From: Deltaproteobacteria bacterium ADurb.Bin207
GTDB lineage: Bacteria > Myxococcota_A > Polyangia > Polyangiales > Polyangiaceae
NCBI GenBank assembly: GCA_002070115.1
Contig: MWCO01000033.1
Coordinates: forward strand, 1 to 58,891
Length of the DNA stretch: 58,891 bases
Direction: 5' to 3'
Position 1 is the stretch's first letter; each line of letters starts with the position of its first letter. Below are positions 52,179-58,891 of the stretch, piece after piece. The position numbers and the translations under genes are program-made. The notes beneath the pieces are model-generated. The model searched no databases and had not been told where the DNA came from. It worked only from the letters and a program-made list of their open reading frames with translations.

Positions 52179-53467
52179 CCGCCGAACCACACGGAGCGAC
52201 GTGAAGCCGATGCGCGATCGAGAGTTACTTGTATCGTGGCCCGGACCCTTTCGGTCAAGCGGCCGACCAACACCGTATCGTCCGCGCCGGAAGGGCTATG
52301 GCGTTCGATCTGAATGGGTTCGCCGAAAATGAATTGCCATCGGGTCGGCGCGGGAATGGCGCCCAACACTCCAAGCCATGGGAATGTCGGCGTGATGGGG
52401 ATATGCGGCACACCGATGAGATGCGCGAAGGATTCGATGCGGCACAACAAGGGCATGGATTCTTCCCCGCCGAGGATGGCGCAAGGGATGATGGGTGTTT
52501 GGGTACGCAAGCAAAGGCGAACGAAGCCGCCGCGACCAAATCGCTGGAGCTTGTGTTTGTCTTTGAACAATCGTCCGGTTCCCTTGGCGCCTTCGGGAAA
52601 GACGGCGACGAGCCGTTCTTGTTGAAGAAGCCGTTGCGCGTTGTCTTGGCATGCCCGCACGGCTCCCATTCGATTCAAAAAAGCTCCCACGAAAGGCATG
52701 TAAAACCAATGGTCTTCGACGAGCCATCGAAGTTGTCGATCGGCGGGAAGCGATTTTCGCAACGCGGTTCTCAGCATGATCCCATCGTAGGGAAATGCTC
52801 CGGCGTGATTGGCGACGATCAAGGCGCGACCGCTGGCGGGGATATGGTGAGCGCCTTCGACCTCGACGCGAAAGTAGCGGTCATGCAGGAAGTCGAGCAG
52901 GGGGGAGAGGTGCGTTTCCGCATCGCGGTCATAACCAAAATCATCTATAGTTTCCGCGCGGTTACGCATTCCCTGGCGTCCCCATTGGCGCGAAAAATAA
53001 TCGCTGACCGCGGCTTCCGGCCCGGCATCCGATCGTTCGATCGGCTCGGTCACCTGTTCGGATCGATCGCGTGGTTCTTCGGCGATCGAAAACGATGGTT
53101 TTCGTTCCGAAGGCTCTTCGGCGGATGTCTGTTTTTCGACGACCGGCTGGGGCGAAGACGGCACGAGTTTTTTGGAAACGGAGGGTTGGGAAGCGGGGGT
53201 TGTTTGTGACTTTTTGGGTTGCGTGTTTGACGGTGTTTTTGTTGCTGTGGGTTTGCGGGTCCGGGAAGGTATCGGCTGGATCTGGGCAGCCGCGGTCGCG
53301 CCTTTTGTTTTTGCTTTTCGAGCAGGTTTTTCAGGCGGTGAAGGATGGGGCAAGGCGCTGCCGTCGGCGGTTGGCGAGGTCGGCGCTCGCTCATTTTTTG
53401 TTTCGGGCGCTGCCGGTTCGGAAGAAAAAGGGTTATCACCGAGAACCGTTTTGCGTGTTCGGGCCAC
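52175..53467 (-). CDS. LPLAT-family acyltransferase with long disordered N-terminus
   Basis: GTG start at 53467. Residues 1-150 are rich in Lys, Pro, Ser, Thr and Glu and look disordered, which is unusual for this family. Residues about 195-410 are the acyltransferase domain: VANHAGAFPYDG (His221 and Asp228, the HxxxxD-type pair with a longer gap), the acceptor motif VFPEGAKGTG (Glu292), and TPIIPCAILGGEESMPLL. This class attaches acyl groups to lysophospholipids or related lipids at the inner membrane. The stop overlaps truB (ATGA). The disordered region may serve for protein contact; it could also be an artefact of a wrong start, because a later start around residue 150 would still include the domain. 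Confidence 0.85.
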   Translation of the reverse strand: MARTRKTVLGDNPFSSEPAAPETKNERAPTSPTADGSALPHPSPPEKPARKAKTKGATAAAQIQPIPSRTRKPTATKTPSNTQPKKSQTTPASQPSVSKKLVPSSPQPVVEKQTSAEEPSERKPSFSIAEEPRDRSEQVTEPIERSDAGPEAAVSDYFSRQWGRQGMRNRAETIDDFGYDRDAETHLSPLLDFLHDRYFRVEVEGAHHIPASGRALIVANHAGAFPYDGIMLRTALRKSLPADRQLRWLVEDHWFYMPFVGAFLNRMGAVRACQDNAQRLLQQERLVAVFPEGAKGTGRLFKDKHKLQRFGRGGFVRLCLRTQTPIIPCAILGGEESMPLLCRIESFAHLIGVPHIPITPTFPWLGVLGAIPAPTRWQFIFGEPIQIERHSPSGADDTVLVGRLTERVRATIQVTLDRASASRRSVWFGG

Positions 53468-53501
53468 GATCGTTCTCCGATTTCGATGCGCGATCGCTGG
53501 T

Positions 53502-54584
53502 TCAGCTCGCGCCGTCGTTCAACAGCCGCACATCACGAAGGTGCTGCGCGGAGGCGAAGTCCATCAGGGCTTCGCGAGCGGAATAGGTGGGTCGAAACCC
53601 CATTCGCTCGACAGCGCGTTGGCCATCGGCGACGCATAAGTAGCGAAGATAATCCAGGAATCCAACAGGCGTGTTCGACACTTGCGCGAGCCATAGCGCT
53701 CCGGCGAGCGGATAGGCAAGGGGGTGAGGAATCGGCAACGAGACTCTTCCAGCGAGACGAATGATCGTCGACAAGGGGAGCACGCCATCACTCACGATGT
53801 TGAAGGTGCCGGGCACGTCTTTGTCGATGGCGAGTTTGAATGCGGAGACGGCGTCGACTTCGTGGGTGAGTTGCCATAGGGGGTCGAATCCCATCAGGGT
53901 TGGGATGATGCGACGGGATAAGAATCGGCTCATGTAGTTTCGGATGGTGGGTCCGAGGATGGGAGCGGTTCGCAGAATGGTCACGATCGTGTCGGGGTGT
54001 TGGGCGAAGCGGGCGGCTTCTTTTTCGGCTTCGATTTTGTCGTGAAAAAACGAGTAATCGGCGGGGGCGAGCAAGGGATGATCTTCGGATAGGAAGTTTG
54101 GATTCGAAGGTCGCGCCCCGTACAGAAGCGTTTGGCTCCAATGCACAAGTTTGGATACGCCTGCCTGGCGAGCCGCATGCAGCACCTGCATCGTGCCCAC
54201 CGATTCGAGTTCGTGGGCCCAGCCGGTGGCGTGGGTGGGATGGGATAAAAAGGCAACGTGGACGAGGGATTGCACGCGTTCGGCGGAAAAAATCTCGGCC
54301 ACGCGTTGTTCCGAGGTCGCGTGGGAAAAATCAACCTCGTAATAACGCGTTTTGACGCCGGCCGTGGAGGGTGGTCGGATATCTAGCGCGACGATTCGCG
54401 CCACACGAGGGTCCTCTTCGAGCAATCCAATCAGGTTTTTCCCAAGAAATGACCCTGCCCCCGTCACTGCCACCACCCGTGTGCGCGCGGAAGAAACGAG
54501 GTTCTTCCCACCAAAACGGCCTTCTTCCGCGAGCATCTTGACTTGGACCTTCGACATCGTGCTAATACTCACTCGTTTGCGCAT
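53502..54584 (-). CDS. Extended-SDR NAD(P)-dependent epimerase/dehydratase-like protein
   Basis: The start at 54584 (MRKRVSISTM) is one of two options; an ATG at 54557 is equally possible. The N-terminal Rossmann motif is TGAGSFLG (about residues 41-48), with IVALDIRPP as the next acidic strand end. The usual YxxxK is altered: the Tyr-rich segment ADYSFFHDKIEAE has the Lys two places further on. VHWSQTLLYGARPSNPNF and TFNIVSDGVLPLSTII are typical of the extended SDR family. The protein has about 360 residues. The substrate (sugar nucleotide or other) is unknown. It is divergent from the kinase at 54671, with about 86 bases between the starts. Confidence 0.82.
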   Translation of the reverse strand: MRKRVSISTMSKVQVKMLAEEGRFGGKNLVSSARTRVVAVTGAGSFLGKNLIGLLEEDPRVARIVALDIRPPSTAGVKTRYYEVDFSHATSEQRVAEIFSAERVQSLVHVAFLSHPTHATGWAHELESVGTMQVLHAARQAGVSKLVHWSQTLLYGARPSNPNFLSEDHPLLAPADYSFFHDKIEAEKEAARFAQHPDTIVTILRTAPILGPTIRNYMSRFLSRRIIPTLMGFDPLWQLTHEVDAVSAFKLAIDKDVPGTFNIVSDGVLPLSTIIRLAGRVSLPIPHPLAYPLAGALWLAQVSNTPVGFLDYLRYLCVADGQRAVERMGFRPTYSAREALMDFASAQHLRDVRLLNDGAS

Positions 54585-54670
54585 CCAAGGATGGTCCAAT
54601 CCCACCGCGAGCGGACCATCGGATCGCAAGTCTGCGACAAGGCGAATCACGAAGGCAACCCTACCCGCCA

Positions 54671-56740
54671 ATGTCCGGCATCGACGAACACTTTCCGCAA
54701 AAGCTGGGGCCATACGAGCTGGTTCGATTGCTCGCCACCGGCGGTATGGCCGAAGTGTACCTGGCGCGACGGCAAGGGCCCCACGGATTTACCAAAACCG
54801 TTGCCCTGAAACGAATTCTTCCCCAATTGGTCCAGGATGAGGACTTCGTCGCGATGTTTGTCGACGAGGCCCGGGTGTGTGCCCAGCTTTCCCATCCCAA
54901 CCTGGTGCAAGTCTTCGATTTTGGCGAAGCGGACGGGGAATTGTACATGGCGATGGAGTTCGTGGATGGGACCAATTGCGCCAAAGCCGTTCGAAAAGCC
55001 GCTTCGATGTCCGAGACGGTGCCGTTGGATGCCACGCTGCACATCATCCTGGGCGTGTTGCGAGGGCTGGAATACGCGCATGCGGCGGTGGATGTGAATG
55101 GTGTGCCTCTTGGTCTCGTGCATCGCGACGTATCCCCCGGCAATATCCTTCTGGCTCGTTCAGGGGCCGTAAAATTGTCGGATTTTGGAATTGCGCGCGC
55201 CAACGACTTCGAGCGTCGCACGGAAGAAGGGCAGCTCAAGGGCAAGCTCGGGTATATGTCGCCCGAGCAGGTAACCGGTCAGGCGATTGATTCGCGAAGC
55301 GACTTGTTCACGTTGGGCATCGTGATGGCGGAATTGCTGGTGGCGAGGCCGCTGTTTGGGATAGGCAACGAATTGGATGTGCTGATGCGGATTCGGGATG
55401 CGGATCTTTCGACCTTCGAAAGGTATGGCGCGCGTTTGCCGTCGGAGCTGCGGGATGTCGTCCGAAAAGCGTTGGCGCAAAAACCCGACGATCGATTCTC
55501 CAATGCTACCGAATTCGCGGAAGCCATCGAGGATTTTCTTCGACAAAGCCGAACGCCGACAGGAGCGCATCGTCTGGTGGCGTGGTTGCATCACGCGTCG
55601 TTGATCCCATCGACCAAGTCGAGCGACTCCGCGTTGGCGATCGGACGAACGCGGCATTCGACGCCACGAGCGTTTGCGGCCGTGGTGCCGATAAAAAATG
55701 TCACTCCTTCCGTACCGACGGTTCCGATGAAGCCGCCGATGGGGGCGGAAACCGTGGTGCCTTCCGACTACCGCGTGGTGTCGGGCCAGCAATCGTGGGG
55801 GCCGGTTTCCTATGCGAAAATGGTCGAGTTATTCGCGACGGGTCGAGCGCAAACCGATAGTCTCGTGGCCCGCGGCGCCGGTCCTTTTCGGCCCGCGCGA
55901 GACATCCCGGAACTCGCCCGTTTGCTGCTTTCCGCCGCGTTATCGGCACCTCCCGAGGCACCGGAACACGCTTTGGAACGCTGGGAATTGGATCGCGCGA
56001 GCCATGTTCACAAGCTATTTTCTATCGTGTCCAGCAAACAAACGGGCCTTCTCATCGCCGCCCAAGGAAACCGGATGAAGCGGTTTTTCCTGTCGGAAGG
56101 CGCCTTCACGTTCGCCACCTCCACCGACAAGGCTGAACTGCTCGGACAGCAGCTCATCGCACGAGGACAAGCGATGCAGATGGAAGTGGATATGGCTCTT
56201 GCGTTGTGTCCTCGCTATGGGGGCCGGTTGGGCGATGCTCTCGTCGGGCTCGGCGTGTTGCGCCCTGTGGAGCTATTTCGCGCCTTGGTGGCGCAAATAC
56301 ACGATAGGCTCGTGGATCTCGTAAGCTGGCGTTCCGGATCGTTGCAGTTCATTCGGGGTGTTCGTGCGGAAGAAGAGGCGATTCTTCATGGGGTTGCGCC
56401 GGTGGAGACGCTCGCCCAAGGCGTCATCAACGGCTACGATCAAGAAGAATTATCGCAGATTTTGCGTCCATATATGCAAAGCGAGATACGAAGCGCGCCG
56501 CCTGGGGAATGGACAGCGAGCGCGTTGCGTCTCAAACACAAGCATCTTCATATCATCGAAAAAGTATCCAAACCTACCGTGCTGGGCACGTTGATCGATC
56601 AAACGTTGACTTCGGACACGACGACGAAAGACGATGTATTGCGTGCGGTGTTCATTGGATTGAGCGCGGGATTGCTGTTGGCGACGGGGTGGCCGCCGAC
56701 ACCGCGGTTGCCTTCGATTCCTACGAAGAAGATGTTTTGA
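54671..56740 (+). CDS. Ser/Thr kinase with GYF-like and DUF4388-like domains
   Basis: A 689-residue protein. Residues 13-290 form a full kinase: LATGGMAEVYLAR, Lys47 (VALK), HRD at 151-153 with VSPGN, DFG at 171-173, and SPEQ. A Ser/Thr/Pro-rich linker (about 300-360) is followed by a GYF_2-like domain (YRVVSGQQSWGPVSYAKM and onwards, about 365-415), the same type of domain as in 1870-3279. Then comes a DUF4388/PATAN-like domain (about 440-560; GLLIAAQGNRMKRFFLSEG and VLRPVELFRALVAQIHDRL). No transmembrane helix is clear apart from a short hydrophobic stretch near the C-terminus. GYF and DUF4388 are thought to mediate contacts, so the kinase may be part of a signalling complex. Its 3' end overlaps the convergent DUF6178-like gene by 20 bases. 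Confidence 0.9.
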   Translation: MSGIDEHFPQKLGPYELVRLLATGGMAEVYLARRQGPHGFTKTVALKRILPQLVQDEDFVAMFVDEARVCAQLSHPNLVQVFDFGEADGELYMAMEFVDGTNCAKAVRKAASMSETVPLDATLHIILGVLRGLEYAHAAVDVNGVPLGLVHRDVSPGNILLARSGAVKLSDFGIARANDFERRTEEGQLKGKLGYMSPEQVTGQAIDSRSDLFTLGIVMAELLVARPLFGIGNELDVLMRIRDADLSTFERYGARLPSELRDVVRKALAQKPDDRFSNATEFAEAIEDFLRQSRTPTGAHRLVAWLHHASLIPSTKSSDSALAIGRTRHSTPRAFAAVVPIKNVTPSVPTVPMKPPMGAETVVPSDYRVVSGQQSWGPVSYAKMVELFATGRAQTDSLVARGAGPFRPARDIPELARLLLSAALSAPPEAPEHALERWELDRASHVHKLFSIVSSKQTGLLIAAQGNRMKRFFLSEGAFTFATSTDKAELLGQQLIARGQAMQMEVDMALALCPRYGGRLGDALVGLGVLRPVELFRALVAQIHDRLVDLVSWRSGSLQFIRGVRAEEEAILHGVAPVETLAQGVINGYDQEELSQILRPYMQSEIRSAPPGEWTASALRLKHKHLHIIEKVSKPTVLGTLIDQTLTSDTTTKDDVLRAVFIGLSAGLLLATGWPPTPRLPSIPTKKMF

Positions 56741-58115
56741 GGGGGGTGGAGGAAGACGGGGTGGCTGTATCGAGAGCTTTGTCAAGTTGCCGCCCGGACA
56801 TTAGAAATCCGCGTTTCTTCGCACCTTTGACATCGGGTGCCGCACCGGACGACAAGGCGCTGGAGGCAAGACGAAACAGCCAGTCCGCCGACCACTTGCG
56901 AATAATTTTCAAGTAATCCGCCTGCGTCGGCAACGCTCCGGCGTTGCGCGGGCTTTGACTCGCCCGATACGCGAGCACCGCCCCGAAACAAACCGTGGCA
57001 AGCGCCGCACGCACCGACTTTTTTCGTGATAATCGCTCCCCCTCCTCGTCGAAACCAGCCACAAGCACGTTGACCAAATAGGCAAATTCATCCATTCGTT
57101 CGGAAAACACCGAAGCCTGGGTGTCGTTCAATTCGCGAAGCGACCGCACGAATACTCCCATTGCCGTCAGGTCCGAGGCATCGTTCACGAAAGAAGCATC
57201 CGTTGCCTGCGCCAACCGTGGCGGATCGACCGAAGGCAGGAAAGCCGACGCGGCTTGCGTGGGCGCTGAGCCCCCAGGAGAAGAAAAGCGCATAAGTTCC
57301 CGAAAATATGCCTTCGTCAACGGGTCTCGCTCCCCCCTCCGATCGGAAATATCCATCGGTCGTCGCGCCAACAACAAAAAGGCACGCGCGGCTCGTGGCT
57401 CCACATACCCTTGCCTGCTGCGACGCTCCTCGCGCGCTGCTTCCACATCTTCCGCCAGAGATTCGCCTTCCGAAAGCACCGTCGATAGCTCGTCCAAGTC
57501 ATCGAGAAGATGGCTCCCAATTCGCACCAACCGATCGAGCAAACGGACGAGCAACGGGCGATGGTTGCGGTCGAGCGCGAGCACGAGTGCCAGGACCGAA
57601 TCCCATCCCTGCTGCTGTTTGGCCACGAGAAGATAGCCGTCGATCTCTTCTAACAGAGCGTTTTCAATGGCTTTATCGACCAAACGGCCCTGACGTTCAC
57701 CGCTCTCGTCGAGCCGTTCACGCAAGGCATCCTCCTCCAACACCAAGATGAGACCCGATAGGGCGTGGGCCACGAATGACTCATCGAGTTCGGATATCCG
57801 ATCGGCGGTCAACTCCTCGCCTGCTTCCAATAGCACCTCGAGCCAAAGGGCGAACCGTTTCACATCGAAACGCTCACGCTCTCCCGATTTTTCGCTGACG
57901 AATAGATCTTCATCGAAGGCTTGCACGAGTTGGTCGGTCGTTGCCAGAGCGACGATCTCCCCCGCGTCCTCGAGCCCAATGCTTCGAACGAGAGCGGAAA
58001 ACGCCTCAACGGGGAGACTTTTTATGGTCTGTGCAAGATCCGGCAACCCAAGGAGAGCATGCAACGACGATCGTGCACGGATGAGTTCCCGCGAAGAATA
58101 TCTGGACAATGTCAT
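56721..58115 (-). CDS. DUF6178-like protein
   Basis: A mostly helical protein of 464 residues. The first part (about 1-130) has repeated short helices rich in Leu/Glu/Asp, for example LPDLAQTIKSLPVEAFSALVR and WLEVLLEAGEELTADRISE, similar to what I recall of DUF6178 proteins, which are found in myxobacteria and have no known function. The middle (200-400) and C-terminal helices carry no enzyme motif. The stop overlaps the kinase gene end by 20 bases on the other strand. Its start overlaps the TetR gene stop (ATGA), so the two share one transcript and the regulator may control it. Confidence 0.65.
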   Translation of the reverse strand: MTLSRYSSRELIRARSSLHALLGLPDLAQTIKSLPVEAFSALVRSIGLEDAGEIVALATTDQLVQAFDEDLFVSEKSGERERFDVKRFALWLEVLLEAGEELTADRISELDESFVAHALSGLILVLEEDALRERLDESGERQGRLVDKAIENALLEEIDGYLLVAKQQQGWDSVLALVLALDRNHRPLLVRLLDRLVRIGSHLLDDLDELSTVLSEGESLAEDVEAAREERRSRQGYVEPRAARAFLLLARRPMDISDRRGERDPLTKAYFRELMRFSSPGGSAPTQAASAFLPSVDPPRLAQATDASFVNDASDLTAMGVFVRSLRELNDTQASVFSERMDEFAYLVNVLVAGFDEEGERLSRKKSVRAALATVCFGAVLAYRASQSPRNAGALPTQADYLKIIRKWSADWLFRLASSALSSGAAPDVKGAKKRGFLMSGRQLDKALDTATPSSSTPLKTSSS

Positions 58116-58753
58116 GGCGATGGACTCCGAGAGGCTGTGTGGGCAAAGAGGGCGGCGAGCCCACTGAGGTGATATCGGGTTAGTAGGGCGACGGCCTCAC
58201 GGCATGCCTTTTCCGTCCGCTCTTCGACCAAGATCGCGCCAAGGGCCAGAACGAATCCCCGATAGATCCGCACGAGCGCACGACGTCGGGCCGGCGTGAA
58301 CACCAGCGTTGGATGGGCCTTCTTGGCATAGCCAACAGCCAACCCAACCAGCCGTCGCACGATGTCGGCAGCGAAGGGTTCGTACTTGGACCCTTTGGCG
58401 CGCAGGAGCAAGAATACGACACGCTCTCGATGGGCGATGGAAAAAGCCAATAGTCTTTCGGAAGCCTGTCGGTACGGGTGTTGGTGGTCGAGTTCGAAGG
58501 CATTCGTTTCGGCATGCAACGCGCGGACTTGTTGGCTGAGCCGAGAGGTGAGTTCCTTCGGAAAGCTAGGCGGTAGAAACGCTGAAAATAGCTCATTTTT
58601 ATTGGGGTAGTATTTGTACAGGTTACCAATGGAGGTGCCTGCACGATTCACGATGTCAATGAGCGTTGCGTCTTCGAAGCCATGCTCGCAAAACGCGAGA
58701 GCCGCGGCATGGACAATCGCTTCGCGGACCTCTGGTTTTGGTCGTTGTGCCAT
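58112..58753 (-). CDS. TetR/AcrR-family transcriptional regulator
   Basis: A protein of 213 residues. N-terminal residues about 8-55 form the TetR helix-turn-helix: REAIVHAAALAFCEHGF and ATLIDIVNRAGTSIGNLYKYYPNKNELF. The rest is a helical ligand-binding and dimerisation domain with no recognisable signature. The stop overlaps the DUF6178-like gene start as ATGA, and transcription would run left from about 58754. The 138 bases upstream to the window edge contain a TATATTCG-like element (GAATTGTATATTCGC) that could be a promoter or an operator for autoregulation. The inducer and target are unknown. Confidence 0.9.
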   Translation of the reverse strand: MAQRPKPEVREAIVHAAALAFCEHGFEDATLIDIVNRAGTSIGNLYKYYPNKNELFSAFLPPSFPKELTSRLSQQVRALHAETNAFELDHQHPYRQASERLLAFSIAHRERVVFLLLRAKGSKYEPFAADIVRRLVGLAVGYAKKAHPTLVFTPARRRALVRIYRGFVLALGAILVEERTEKACREAVALLTRYHLSGLAALFAHTASRSPSP

Positions 58754-58891
58754 AAAGAGAATTGTATATTCGCTTTTGAGGAAGGAGGCAAGGGATTGGG
58801 GTGCGGCTAGAACGTGTTTGTAATCCGCGTGTCACGGGAAAGAGGCTCCCTTCCCCGGCCCGGGCTGCCCCCCCATCCCCGGCCCTTGTTT

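Noticed and set aside
1..58891. tRNA, rRNA or riboswitch genes
   Set aside because: I looked for T-loop sequences of the GTTCRANYC type with matching acceptor stems and for known riboswitch cores, but saw no convincing candidate. Absence by eye is not proof; a covariance search would be decisive.

Overview
The window looks like a chromosomal segment of a Myxococcota (deltaproteobacterial, Polyangia-like) bacterium. Four things in the sequence point there: MYXO-CTERM-like C-terminal sorting tails on two secreted enzymes (20214-21128 and 25172-26221), four eukaryote-type Ser/Thr kinase genes in 59 kb, many secreted Cys-rich or Asp/Gly-rich lipoproteins, and a RING/TerD-type protein of the kind known from Myxococcus and Streptomyces. 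lpxB indicates an outer membrane with LPS. The species assignment is inference. Coding density is high, and at least ten neighbouring gene pairs share a 4-base stop/start overlap (ATGA or GTGA), so translational coupling is the rule here. I found no tRNA, rRNA, CRISPR array, insertion sequence or prophage.

Layout. 0.1-3.3 kb: a secreted protein, mutY, and a convergent zinc-ribbon/GYF membrane protein. 3.4-8.7 kb: a run of secreted or envelope proteins of unknown function ending in a TPR-kinase with a degenerate second kinase lobe. 8.9-16 kb: a PHA-system-like protein, Cys-rich and Asp-rich lipoproteins, an S41-like peptidase, a triple-FKBP lipoprotein and an orphan Dam methylase. 16-27 kb: a lipoprotein, a methyltransferase, then a five-gene minus-strand operon (kinase/solute-binding-protein fusion, secreted protein, matrixin-like protease, rnd, lpxB), a lipoprotein plus CHAP enzyme pair, and gpsA. 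27-33 kb: an HD hydrolase, an M1-like metallopeptidase lipoprotein, ychJ and pgm.

32.7-35.7 kb is the most unusual part. It is a tandem segmental duplication with a period of 1,390 bp that copied the 3' end of pgm, a Gly-rich repeat lipoprotein gene and the 5' end of a downstream RING/TerD gene. The internal junction is an in-frame chimeric ORF of 45 codons (RING-gene start fused to pgm end). The two lipoprotein copies have since carried different coding minisatellites (45 bp and 42 bp).

38-59 kb: a YihY-type membrane protein, a TatD-type hydrolase, a predicted pseudokinase (HRD to HRA) coupled to a lipoprotein, a polytopic membrane protein, xerD with an N-formylglutamate amidohydrolase family gene, a PilZ protein with a lipoprotein, an alpha/beta hydrolase, a single-pass membrane protein, a CBS/CorC membrane protein, truB coupled to an acyltransferase, an SDR protein divergent from a kinase with GYF and DUF4388-like domains, and a DUF6178-like gene coupled to a TetR regulator.

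Common themes are envelope biogenesis and secretion (LpxB, acyltransferase, GpsA, lipoproteins, FKBP foldase, peptidases) and phospho-signalling by diversified kinases, including one likely pseudokinase and one kinase fused to a periplasmic solute-binding domain.
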